Assembly (NCBI GenBank): GCA_041941305.1
Contig: JBGTQJ010000009.1
Span: forward strand, 166,365 to 230,364
Direction: 5' to 3'
Length of the DNA: 64,000 nucleotides
Source of the DNA: JANSWP01 sp041941305
GTDB taxonomy: Bacteria; Bacteroidota; Bacteroidia; Chitinophagales; Saprospiraceae
Each line of letters begins with the position of its first letter. The first letter of the stretch is position 1. Made by a program: the position numbers and the translations under genes. The notes under the pieces were generated by a model. That model searched no databases and was not told where the DNA came from. It worked only from the letters and a program-made list of their open reading frames with translations. Positions 34,399-42,347 of the stretch are shown here, one piece after another.

Positions 34399-34457
34399 GA
34401 GAGCGGGTGTTTAAGCAATATTTATTGAATTAATTAACCAAAAAATTTTAGTCAAAG

Positions 34458-34727
34458 ATGAAGCCTATTAATGATCGAGTTGTTGTCAAACCAGCACCTG
34501 CTGAAGAAAAAACAGCAGGAGGAATCATCATCCCAGACACTGCTAAAGAGAAACCCCAAAGAGGGGAGGTCGTGGCAGTAGGACCTGGTAAAGATGAAAA
34601 TAAGATGACAGTCAAAAAAGGTGATATTGTTCTTTATGGAAAATATGCCGGACAAGAATTGAACTATCAGGGATCTGATTATCTAATTATGAGAGAAGAT
34701 GACATTTTGGTCATTCTCGACAATTAA
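34458..34727 (+). CDS. groS: Co-chaperonin GroES
   Basis: The product is 89 aa. MKPINDRVVVKPAPAEEKTAGGIIIPDTAKEKPQRGEVVAVGPG is the classic GroES start, including the mobile loop (KTAGGIIIPD) that binds GroEL. YGKYAGQELNYQGSDYLIMREDDILVIL completes the fold. A heptamer of GroES caps the GroEL chamber. It lies 236 nt upstream of groEL. Confidence 0.99.
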   Translation: MKPINDRVVVKPAPAEEKTAGGIIIPDTAKEKPQRGEVVAVGPGKDENKMTVKKGDIVLYGKYAGQELNYQGSDYLIMREDDILVILDN

Positions 34728-34865
34728 TTTTTAGTGGGCAGTTTCCAGTATGCAATGGGCAGTTGACATAAGTTTAAGTTAACGCTTTTCAATACATACA
34801 ATCAAACACTCACAAAATCCATTTCAAACCGAAAAATAACTTCTCAGTCAATTTGAGTGCTTAAA

Positions 34866-34915
34866 CAAAAAGGAAAGGCAAAAAGACCGGCAACGGACGT
34901 TGATTTTCCTTTTTG
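34866..34915 (+). promoter_or_regulatory. Hairpin in the groES-groEL spacer
   Basis: CAAAAAGGAAA (34866-34876) and its complement TTTCCTTTTTG (34905-34915) form an 11-bp stem 48 nt before groEL. A tract of GGGCAGT-like 7-nt units lies just after groES (34735-34765). It could attenuate or process the bicistronic mRNA. Confidence 0.4.
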
Positions 34916-34963
34916 ATTGACTCAATTCACCCAAATTTCCTGAGAACCAAAATGAAGTAAATT

Positions 34964-36598
34964 ATGTCTAAAGAAATAACCTTTAACAGGGACGCCAGAG
35001 AGTCTTTAAAAAGTGGCGTAGATGCTTTGGCAGATGCTGTCAAAGTGACCCTTGGACCTAAAGGTCGCAACGTTGTTATTCAAAAAAGTTTTGGTGCGCC
35101 TCAAATTACCAAAGACGGAGTAACTGTAGCAAAGGAAGTTGAATTGGAAGATCCTGTAGCAAATATGGGAGCTCAAATGGTAAAAGAAGTTGCTTCCAAA
35201 ACTGCTGATATCGCTGGTGATGGTACAACAACAGCCACTGTGTTGGCACAAGCTATGATTACAGCAGGATTGAAACATGTTGCCGCTGGTGCCAATCCAA
35301 TGGATTTGAAAAGAGGAATCGATAAAGCAGTTTCATCTGTAACTAGCAATCTCGCAGACCAAAGTGAGGTAATTGGAGATGATTTTGAAAAGATTCGCCA
35401 GGTAGGTTCTATTTCTGCCAACAATGATAATGAAATTGGAGCCTTGATTGCAGATGCAATGAAGCGCGTAAGCAAAGACGGAGTTATCACTGTGGAAGAG
35501 GCAAAAGGTACTGATACTTATGTAGATGAAGTACTGGGTATGCAATTTGACAGAGGCTATCTCTCGCCATATTTCGTGACCAACACGGAAGATATGACAA
35601 CCGAATACGAAGAACCTTATATCCTGATTCACGACAAGAAAGTTTCCAATATGCAGGATATTTTGCCTGTTTTGGAAAAAGTTGTTCAGGCTGGAAAATC
35701 TTTGCTGATCATTGCTGAAGATATTGAAAGTCAGGCACTTGGCGTGTTGGTGGTTAATCGTTTGCGTGGTGGTTTGAAAATAGTTGGTGTAAAAGCTCCC
35801 GGTTTTGGCGACCGTAGAAAAGCAATGTTGGAAGACATCGCAATTTTGACAGGTGGTACGGTAATCAGTGAAGAAAAAGGATACAAATTGGAGAATGCTG
35901 ACTTGGATATGTTGGGTACTGCTGAAAAAATTGTGGTTGATAAAGACAATACAACCATCGTGAATGGTCGTGGAGATCAAAACCAAATTCAAGCTCGCAT
36001 TAACCAAATCAAGCAGCAAATAGAAACGACTACCTCTGACTATGACCGTGAGAAATTGCAAGAGCGATTGGCTAAATTGGCAGGTGGTGTTGCTGTTTTG
36101 TATGTAGGTGCTGCTACGGAAGTTGAAATGAAGGAGAAGAAGGATAGAGTTGATGATGCTTTGCACGCAACTCGTGCTGCAGTTGAAGAAGGAATTGTAG
36201 CAGGAGGTGGTGTAGCACTTGTGAGAGCAATCAGTTCCTTGAGATCTATCAAAGGTAGCAATGAAGACGAGATTTCTGGCGTCAATATCGTTCGTCGTGC
36301 TTTGGAAGAGCCACTCCGTATAATTGCTGACAATGCAGGTGTTGAAGGTTCTGTTGTACTTCAAAGAGTCAAAAACAGCAAAGGAGCCATGGGCTACAAT
36401 GCACGCACAGACAAATTTGAAGATTTGAAAAAAGCAGGTGTCATTGACCCAACCAAAGTAACGAGAATTGCATTGGAAAATGCTGGTTCTATTGCAGGTA
36501 TGGTTTTGATGACCGAATGCGTTATCAATGACAAGCCAGAGCCTGAAGCTGCTCATGCTCATCCACATCCTGGAGGTGGAATGGGGGGTATGATGTAA
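34964..36598 (+). CDS. groL: Chaperonin GroEL
   Basis: The product is 544 aa, the normal length. Recognised segments are DAVKVTLGPKGRNVVIQKS and GDGTTTATVLAQAM (ATP-binding), the apical domain with GYLSPYFVTN, and the C-terminal GGMGGMM tail. VAAGANPMDLKRGIDKAV and VEEGIVAGGGVALVRA are also conserved. It forms the double-ring folding machine with GroES. The gene is complete, with no oddities in the frame. A terminator follows 59 nt downstream. Confidence 0.99.
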   Translation: MSKEITFNRDARESLKSGVDALADAVKVTLGPKGRNVVIQKSFGAPQITKDGVTVAKEVELEDPVANMGAQMVKEVASKTADIAGDGTTTATVLAQAMITAGLKHVAAGANPMDLKRGIDKAVSSVTSNLADQSEVIGDDFEKIRQVGSISANNDNEIGALIADAMKRVSKDGVITVEEAKGTDTYVDEVLGMQFDRGYLSPYFVTNTEDMTTEYEEPYILIHDKKVSNMQDILPVLEKVVQAGKSLLIIAEDIESQALGVLVVNRLRGGLKIVGVKAPGFGDRRKAMLEDIAILTGGTVISEEKGYKLENADLDMLGTAEKIVVDKDNTTIVNGRGDQNQIQARINQIKQQIETTTSDYDREKLQERLAKLAGGVAVLYVGAATEVEMKEKKDRVDDALHATRAAVEEGIVAGGGVALVRAISSLRSIKGSNEDEISGVNIVRRALEEPLRIIADNAGVEGSVVLQRVKNSKGAMGYNARTDKFEDLKKAGVIDPTKVTRIALENAGSIAGMVLMTECVINDKPEPEAAHAHPHPGGGMGGMM

Positions 36599-36657
36599 AC
36601 CATATGCAGTGAGCAGTGAGCAGTTGTTGCTTTTGCTCATCATTCAAGATAAAAATG

Positions 36658-36690
36658 AAGCCTTCCCGTTTTGACGGGAGGGCTTTTTTT
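36658..36690 (+). terminator. Intrinsic terminator of groES-groEL
   Basis: AAGCCTTCCCG (36658-36668), a 6-nt loop and CGGGAGGGCTT (36675-36685), then a T run. One G-T wobble interrupts the stem. A tract of GTGAGCA-like 7-nt units lies just before it (36605-36625). Confidence 0.88.
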
Positions 36691-36706
36691 GTAATTTTTG
36701 CGTTCA

Positions 36707-37378
36707 ATGAAAGAACCTACTTCCATTTTATTAGAAATGCAATACTTTCCTCCTGTTCAGTACTTTTCCAAGCTAATTTTACATAAATCCGTTTTAATCG
36801 AACAACACGAAAATTACCTAAAAGCTACCTATCGAAATCGATGTCATATTGCTAGTGTAAATGGTATCCAAAGATTGACAGTCCCTTTAAAAAAAGGTAA
36901 AAACGAGCAGCAATCAATCAGAGCAGTTCAGATTTCCTATAGCCAACCCTGGCAGGCTCAGCATTGGCAAGCCATTCAGTCTGCGTATGGAAATGCACCA
37001 TATTTTGAGTTTTATGCTGATGAAATAGCTCCTTTTTTTAAAAAGAAATATGAGTTTTTATTTGATTGGAATTTGGATTTGTTTAAGTGTTTAATTGCTT
37101 GTTTATCAATAAATTGTGATTTGATGTTGACGGATACATTTCTTCCTTTTACTCAAAATCAAGAAGACAATATTGAAGTTTTTGATTTCCGAAATGGTAT
37201 CCATCCTAAAAAGCATCGTCAAAAGGAAGATTCAAAGTTTCGACCAGCCAAATATGCTCAGGTTTTTGAAGACAAGCATGGCTTTTTGCCAAATTTGAGT
37301 ATGTTGGATTTGCTATTTTGTGCTGGACCAGAATCGTATGCTGTTCTCGAAAATTCAATTCCAAATGCCAATAAATAA
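36707..37378 (+). CDS. WbqC-like family protein
   Basis: The product is 223 aa from the ATG; a TTG at 36698 would add 3 residues. LLEMQYFPPVQYFSKLILHKSVLIEQHENYLKATYRNRCHI and LTVPLKKGK...AVQISYSQPWQAQHWQAIQSAYGNAPYFEFY are diagnostic of the WbqC family, found in some polysaccharide clusters. RPAKYAQVFEDKHGFLPNLSMLDLLF is its conserved end. The biochemical function is not established. Confidence 0.93.
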   Translation: MKEPTSILLEMQYFPPVQYFSKLILHKSVLIEQHENYLKATYRNRCHIASVNGIQRLTVPLKKGKNEQQSIRAVQISYSQPWQAQHWQAIQSAYGNAPYFEFYADEIAPFFKKKYEFLFDWNLDLFKCLIACLSINCDLMLTDTFLPFTQNQEDNIEVFDFRNGIHPKKHRQKEDSKFRPAKYAQVFEDKHGFLPNLSMLDLLFCAGPESYAVLENSIPNANK

Positions 37379-37400
37379 TTAACGTAAATTAAGAACAAAA

Positions 37401-39125
37401 ATGGGTACTTTACTCAATCAAAATTTGCAATCATACAGAGCTCAAATAGATGAAATCGTCAAAGATCTACATGAATTAACTATAGAAATTCAGCAAGAGG
37501 AATTGGCAAAAACGCTGAGTGATCTGCGCAACCGATTACACGAACCTTTTATGTTTGTCATTGTAGGTGAAGTTAAATCAGGTAAAAGTAGTTTTATCAA
37601 TGCCTTGTTATCTACTGGGAAAGAAGTATGTAAAGTAGCTCCACAACCCATGACGGATACCATTCAACAGGTACTGTATGGTGAGAAAGAAGCAGAAATT
37701 GTTATCAATCAATATTTAAAAAAAATTCTCCAACCTGTTGAAATTTTAAAAGAGATTGCGATTGTAGATACGCCTGGAACCAATGCCATTGTTGAACATC
37801 ATCAGGAAATAACAGAACGGTTTGTTCCGGCTTCTGATTTGATTGTTTTTGTATTTGAAGCTAAAAACCCTTATCGACAATCTGCATGGCAGTTTTTTGA
37901 TTACATTCATAGTGATTGGAGAAGAAAAATTGTTTTCGTACTGCAGCAAAAGGATTTAATTGATGATGAGGGTTTAAAAGTAAATATCGGCGGAGTTAAA
38001 GCCCATGCTCTAAAAAAAGGGGTAGAAGAGGCGATTGTTTTTGCGGTTTCTGCAAAAGAGGAATTGGAAGGACAAGAAGAGAAAAGTGGATTTGGTGATG
38101 TCCGGACCTATATCCGGGAGAATATCACCGGAGGTAAAGCTGGCCTATTGAAGCTACAAAACAATATTGCAACTTTTAAAAATATCAACGAACGCATCGA
38201 GATAGGCTTGGGAGATCGTAAAAGACAATGGAAAGCTGATGTTGAATTTAGAAAGGATATTGTGGAAACGCTTGATAATCAGGAAATAAAGTCAAAGAAG
38301 CAAGTTGGTGTTTTAGTCGAAAACCTTATCGCAGGATATGACCGTATTGCAAGAGAGAAAGAAATTGAACTAAATGAAGGTTTATCCTTTTTAGGATTAT
38401 TAAAGCGCTCCATTACTGGCATTTTTTCCAAAAAAACATCTGCAAAGGAGTGGTTGGAAAACTTAAAAGAAAATTTGGAAAAAGATTTGCAAACCGAGCT
38501 TCAAAAAAAATTACAAAGTGGCATTACAGATTTGGCAGACAGCATTCAGCAGATGGCCAAGTTGATAGACCTGAAAATTCAAAACAGCCAAACCATTTTG
38601 AAAAATGACCACGCCCTTTTTGCAGACATTGCGGAGAAGAGAGCAAACGTTTTCCGAGAATTACAGGAAGCATTTTCCGATTTTATGAATAAATCTGAAA
38701 ATTTTAAAGACGAAACACTTTTTATGGAAGGAGAGCCCATGGGACAAAATGTACTGACAGGGAGTGGTTTGGCTATAGTGGGAGCTGTAGTAACTGCCCT
38801 TTCCCAAATGACGGTTTTTGATGTTACTGGGGGACTATTGACAGCAGTTGGCTTGGTCATGGCTGGATTCACCTCAACATTTCAAAGAAAAAAGGTAATT
38901 AAAAAATTTAGGGAGGAATTCAGCAATACAAGGACTCAGCTACATGAGGAAGTTTCCGGGAAGTTGAATCATTATGTTCAAACGATTAAAGAAAAAATAG
39001 ATGCCAACTTTAACGGATTTGATGAATTATTAAAAGACGAAGAAGCCCAAATCGAATCTTTGCTAGGGAAGCACTCAAATATCAACCAAAGACTAAATGC
39101 CATTGAAAATCACCTTGATCAATAA
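37401..39125 (+). CDS. Bacterial dynamin-like GTPase
   Basis: The product is 574 aa. G1 is G56-E-V-K-S-G-K-S63, G2 probably T85 or T87 in PMTDTIQQ, G3 is D123-T-P-G126 and G4 is QQKD (182-185). Long helices (~250-430) follow as in a dynamin stalk. A hydrophobic stretch (~455-495, GSGLAIVGAVVTALSQM...GLLTAVGLVMAGF) could be the membrane paddle, and a coiled coil ends the protein. Such proteins remodel or protect membranes, and some act in phage defence. It stands alone here, 22 nt after wbqC-like, with no LeoA-type partner. Confidence 0.9.
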   Translation: MGTLLNQNLQSYRAQIDEIVKDLHELTIEIQQEELAKTLSDLRNRLHEPFMFVIVGEVKSGKSSFINALLSTGKEVCKVAPQPMTDTIQQVLYGEKEAEIVINQYLKKILQPVEILKEIAIVDTPGTNAIVEHHQEITERFVPASDLIVFVFEAKNPYRQSAWQFFDYIHSDWRRKIVFVLQQKDLIDDEGLKVNIGGVKAHALKKGVEEAIVFAVSAKEELEGQEEKSGFGDVRTYIRENITGGKAGLLKLQNNIATFKNINERIEIGLGDRKRQWKADVEFRKDIVETLDNQEIKSKKQVGVLVENLIAGYDRIAREKEIELNEGLSFLGLLKRSITGIFSKKTSAKEWLENLKENLEKDLQTELQKKLQSGITDLADSIQQMAKLIDLKIQNSQTILKNDHALFADIAEKRANVFRELQEAFSDFMNKSENFKDETLFMEGEPMGQNVLTGSGLAIVGAVVTALSQMTVFDVTGGLLTAVGLVMAGFTSTFQRKKVIKKFREEFSNTRTQLHEEVSGKLNHYVQTIKEKIDANFNGFDELLKDEEAQIESLLGKHSNINQRLNAIENHLDQ

Positions 39126-39172
39126 AAATAGTTCAGAAAATCCTCACTTATTCAGATAAATATTCCTTCCAC

Positions 39173-39216
39173 CGTAGCATAGTAGTATCGCAGTATTACA
39201 GTATCAGAGTCTCAAA
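39173..39216. repeat. Imperfect ~7-nt tandem tract
   Basis: Units like AGTAGTA, CAGTATT, CAGTATC run in tandem between two genes, similar in period to the tracts at 32314 and 51731. Confidence 0.5.
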
Positions 39217-39270
39217 CCATTTTTGTTTACAAAAAGACATAAGTCATTCCCCTATCCATTGTCATAAATG

Positions 39271-39278
39271 TATCTTTG
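39271..39278 (+). promoter_or_regulatory. Putative -7 element (TATCTTTG) of the second TonB receptor
   Basis: TATCTTTG followed by CGCC lies 54 nt before the chosen start codon. It matches TAnnTTTG; no well-spaced -33 TTTG is visible. Confidence 0.4.
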
Positions 39279-39332
39279 CGCCACTTTTGACAGAATCTAT
39301 TCAAAATGAAAAAATTAGAATATATAATAGCT

Positions 39333-41657
39333 ATGAAAAATGTAATACTAAGCCTTGTTTTTCTGGGGCTTGCCTTGATTTCTTTTGGACAACAGGGCGG
39401 AACCATCCGAGGGACCGTTTTTGACCAGGAAACTGCTGAACCCATCATTTTTGGTACCGTCTCATTGGCAGGTACGACTATGGGAACCAATACAGATGAG
39501 AATGGATTTTTTAGTATTGGAAATGTACCTGAAGGGGAATATAGACTAGTGGTGACCTATGTTGGTTATGATAGCACTGGCGTTGATATCGTTATTCAAA
39601 ACCAAAAAATTACGACTGAGCAAATTTATTTGAAGGAAAGTAGTATCAATCTTGGAGTGGTGGATATCTCAGCCCGAAAAGAAAAAGCAAAATCGGATGT
39701 CCAGGTATCTAAATTGACTGTAACATCTGGTCAAATCAAATCGCTCCCTTCAACCGGAGGACAATCTGACATTGCTCAATACCTCACCGTCATACCCGGT
39801 ATTCTGACAACCGGTGACCAGGGTGGGCAAATATATATACGAGGTGGCTCACCTATTCAAAATAAAATACTTTTGGATGGTATGACCATATATAATCCTT
39901 TTCACTCAATAGGTTTTTTCTCTGTATTTGAGACAGAAATTATTAAAACAGTGGATGTATTGACTGGAGGGTTTAATGCAGAATATGGAGGAAGGATCTC
40001 TGCGATTGTAGATTTAAAAACAAGGGAAGGCAACAAAAAACGTATTTCAGGACAGCTTGCCGCCAATCCCTTTCAAGGGAAAGTCTTGCTGGAAGGACCT
40101 ATTAAAAAATTTAAAGAAGGAGGAGGAAGTACTTCTTTTTTGTTGACCGCCAAGCATTCCTATATTGACAAAACCTCTCCCTTGCTTTATGAATACGCTG
40201 TAAACTCAAATCTTTATCAACCAGCCAGCAGCGATACTTCAGCCTTTGGAACCACAGTTGATGAATTGCCTTTTAGTTTTACGGATCTATATGGAAAACT
40301 GTCTTTTGCTACGGCAAATGGCTCGAAATTCAACTTTTTTGGATTTAACTTTAATGATGAAGTAGACTATGTTGGATTGACCAATTTGAAATGGGATGCA
40401 GTAGGAGGTGGAACTAATTTTAGAGTTATTCCCCCAAATTCTAATTTGATCATTGGTGGAACTGTAGCTTTCTCTGATTATGAGTTGAATTTGAATGAAG
40501 TGGATGGCAATCCACGCCGTAGTGGCATTACAGCATTCAATGCCATACTTGATTTTTCCTATTTTGGATTGAATAATGAAGTGAAATACGGTTTCGAAGT
40601 AAATGGATTTGATACTGACTTTGTTTTTACCAATAGCGTAGGTGCAGCTTTTACAGATGAGAGTTCAACAACTGAGTTGGCAGGGTTTGTTAAGTTTAAA
40701 CAAAAAATTGGAGGCTGGGTATTGGAACCCAGTTTAAGAGCTCAATTTTATATTTCTCAGGAGGAAACCCAATTGGAACCTCGTTTTGGAGCCAAATACA
40801 ATTTTAATGAAGATTTTAGGTTGAAATTAGCTGGTGGTTTATTTTCACAAAATTTAGTAAGTAGTGTTAATGATTTAGATGTTATCAATCTTTTTACAGG
40901 ATTTTTGGCGGGACCTGAAGAACAAGTCCTGGATCCAAAAACTGGCGGAAGCCCCAAAAGTCGACTACAGAAATCATGGCATGCCATTGCTGGCTTTGAA
41001 GTGGATTTGACCAATAATATTGAAGTAAATGTGGAAGGTTATTTCAAAGACTTTACACAGTTGATACAAATAAACAGAAATAAAAGGGTCAATACAGATC
41101 CTAACTTTGTAAAAGAAACTGGTGACGCTTATGGAATTGATGTTTCTGTAAGATTTGAAAAGGGTGAATTATTTGCATGGGCTACCTATTCCCTTGGATT
41201 TGTAAACCGTGATGACGGAGAACAGGAATATCCTACAATATTCGATAGAAGACACAATGTCAATCTTTTGGTAACCTATAATTTTGGAAAGGACAATTTA
41301 TGGGAAGCTGCCGCAAGATGGAATGGTGGAACCGGATTCCCTTTTACACTTACCTCTGGTTTTCATGAAGGCATTGATTTTACAGAGAGCATTCTTACTG
41401 ATATTTTGACCGAAAACGGCGATTTGGAAACCTTGCTTTCAGAAGATAGAAATGGGGGACGCCTGCCATCTTATCATCGTTTGGATGTGTCACTGAAAAG
41501 AACCTTCAACTTTACCAAATACATTAATATGGAAGTGGTGGCTAGTGTCACAAATGCTTATGATAGAGAAAATATTTTCTTTGTGGATCGACAGACTTTT
41601 GAAAGAGTAGATCAATTGCCAATTTTGCCTAGTGCGGGTGTGACGCTTAATTTTTAA
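39333..41657 (+). CDS. TonB-dependent receptor
   Basis: The product is 774 aa from MKNVILSLVFLGLALISFGQ; an in-frame ATG at 39306 would add nine residues ahead of the signal peptide. A carboxypeptidase-like domain (~22-105, IRGTVFDQETAEPIIFGTV) is followed by a plug domain (~125-240, with DIAQYLTVIPGILTTGDQGG, IYIRGGSPIQNKILLDGM and TGGFNAEYGGRISAIVDL) and a beta-barrel ending in VTLNF. The substrate is unknown. No SusD partner follows, so it is not a SusCD pair. Confidence 0.94.
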   Translation: MKNVILSLVFLGLALISFGQQGGTIRGTVFDQETAEPIIFGTVSLAGTTMGTNTDENGFFSIGNVPEGEYRLVVTYVGYDSTGVDIVIQNQKITTEQIYLKESSINLGVVDISARKEKAKSDVQVSKLTVTSGQIKSLPSTGGQSDIAQYLTVIPGILTTGDQGGQIYIRGGSPIQNKILLDGMTIYNPFHSIGFFSVFETEIIKTVDVLTGGFNAEYGGRISAIVDLKTREGNKKRISGQLAANPFQGKVLLEGPIKKFKEGGGSTSFLLTAKHSYIDKTSPLLYEYAVNSNLYQPASSDTSAFGTTVDELPFSFTDLYGKLSFATANGSKFNFFGFNFNDEVDYVGLTNLKWDAVGGGTNFRVIPPNSNLIIGGTVAFSDYELNLNEVDGNPRRSGITAFNAILDFSYFGLNNEVKYGFEVNGFDTDFVFTNSVGAAFTDESSTTELAGFVKFKQKIGGWVLEPSLRAQFYISQEETQLEPRFGAKYNFNEDFRLKLAGGLFSQNLVSSVNDLDVINLFTGFLAGPEEQVLDPKTGGSPKSRLQKSWHAIAGFEVDLTNNIEVNVEGYFKDFTQLIQINRNKRVNTDPNFVKETGDAYGIDVSVRFEKGELFAWATYSLGFVNRDDGEQEYPTIFDRRHNVNLLVTYNFGKDNLWEAAARWNGGTGFPFTLTSGFHEGIDFTESILTDILTENGDLETLLSEDRNGGRLPSYHRLDVSLKRTFNFTKYINMEVVASVTNAYDRENIFFVDRQTFERVDQLPILPSAGVTLNF

Positions 41658-41675
41658 GAACATGTATCATCCCTT

Positions 41676-41979
41676 CCCCAAAGAGGCAAGCTGAATTTTG
41701 GTAATACAATTCCTTTCGTTTTTAATCTTTTTATATTCAATTTGTTGCGGATTGCAGGGTGCGAGTTTGACCAACCCGCACCCCAGGGCTGTTAAGTTCT
41801 ATGCTAATAAAGTTAAAAGTCAAAATGATAAATGTAAAATGTAAAAGTTCACATTTTCTAAGAATTTCGTTATCAGGTCTTTATGAATGCCCATACTTTT
41901 AAATTTATCATTTTACATTTTACATTTTGACTTTCAATAATAGAACTTAACAGCCCTGCCCCGCACCCCGCAACAAATT
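41676..41979. repeat. Nested palindromic element copy 2, split by a MITE-like element
   Basis: 41676-41784 resembles the left part of the element at 24043-24250 (CCCCAAAGAGGCAAGC, then TTGTTGCGG). After the inserted 173-bp element it continues GCCCCGCACCCCGCAACAA and on into TTGAATATCAACAGATTA, the complement of the left part. It is therefore palindromic over a longer span than copy 1. Confidence 0.75.
41785..41957. mobile_element. MITE-like element, 173 bp, perfect 18-bp inverted ends
   Basis: AGGGCTGTTAAGTTCTAT (41785-41802) is the exact complement of 41940-41957. Inside the ends are further partly complementary stretches of TAAAATGTAAAATG type. It encodes no protein. It lies inside the palindromic repeat copy 2. 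A 55-nt segment of it (41896-41950) recurs exactly, in reverse orientation, at 63946-64000, and another part recurs after the N gap at 42219. Non-autonomous mobility is inferred. Confidence 0.8.
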
Positions 41980-42079
41980 GAATATCAACAGATTAAAAAA
42001 GAAAGAAACTTAAGGGTTTTCATAACCAATATTAGAAATGCCTCTTTATTTGGTAAGAATCTTGTAGAAACTCAGAATT

Positions 42080-42208
42080 AATTGTGATAAAAAATAACTT
42101 TATCCTTTTGATTTCGTCTAATAAGCTCAACTTCATTTCTTATCATCTATTCAGACGAAATCGAAGTTTCATGAGCCCTTATGCTGAACTAAATATGCTG
42201 AACTAAAT
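42080..42208. repeat. Gene-free stretch before the gap: 14-nt tandem pair
   Basis: ATGCTGAACTAAAT occurs twice in tandem (42181-42194 and 42195-42208), directly before the run of N. A 10-bp inverted repeat GATTTCGTCT/AGACGAAATC lies just upstream. The rest of 41980-42208 has no gene or clear feature. Confidence 0.8.
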
Positions 42209-42218
42209 NNNNNNNNNT
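42209..42218. other. Assembly gap (10 N)
   Basis: Ten unresolved bases join two pieces with repeat sequence on both sides. The true gap length is unknown. Confidence 0.99.
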
Positions 42219-42315
42219 TACATTTTGACTTTCAATAATAGAACTTAACAGCCCTGCCCCGCACCCCGCAACAAATTTAAATTACATAGTGAGTTGAAAT
42301 TCAATGATTTATAGT
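42219..42315. repeat. Repeat continuing after the gap
   Basis: 42219-42278 is identical to 41922-41979 or nearly so (end of the MITE plus GCCCCGCACCCCGCAACAAAT). It then continues as the right part of the palindromic element copy 1 (ATTACATAGTGAGTTGAAAT, as near 24182). The piece may be a third copy or the displaced half of copy 2. Confidence 0.75.
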
Positions 42316-42347
42316 GCCATTGAAAAAGTCGTTATGACTCATGATTT

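Noticed and set aside
34321..34457. CIRCE element before groES
   Set aside because: No TTAGCACTC or GAGTGCTAA arms are present.
35333..36643. Long (436-codon) minus-strand reading frame over groEL
   Set aside because: Antisense shadow of a highly conserved gene; no start context or recognisable domain.
39333..41657. SusC/SusD pair
   Set aside because: No SusD-like gene follows the receptor.
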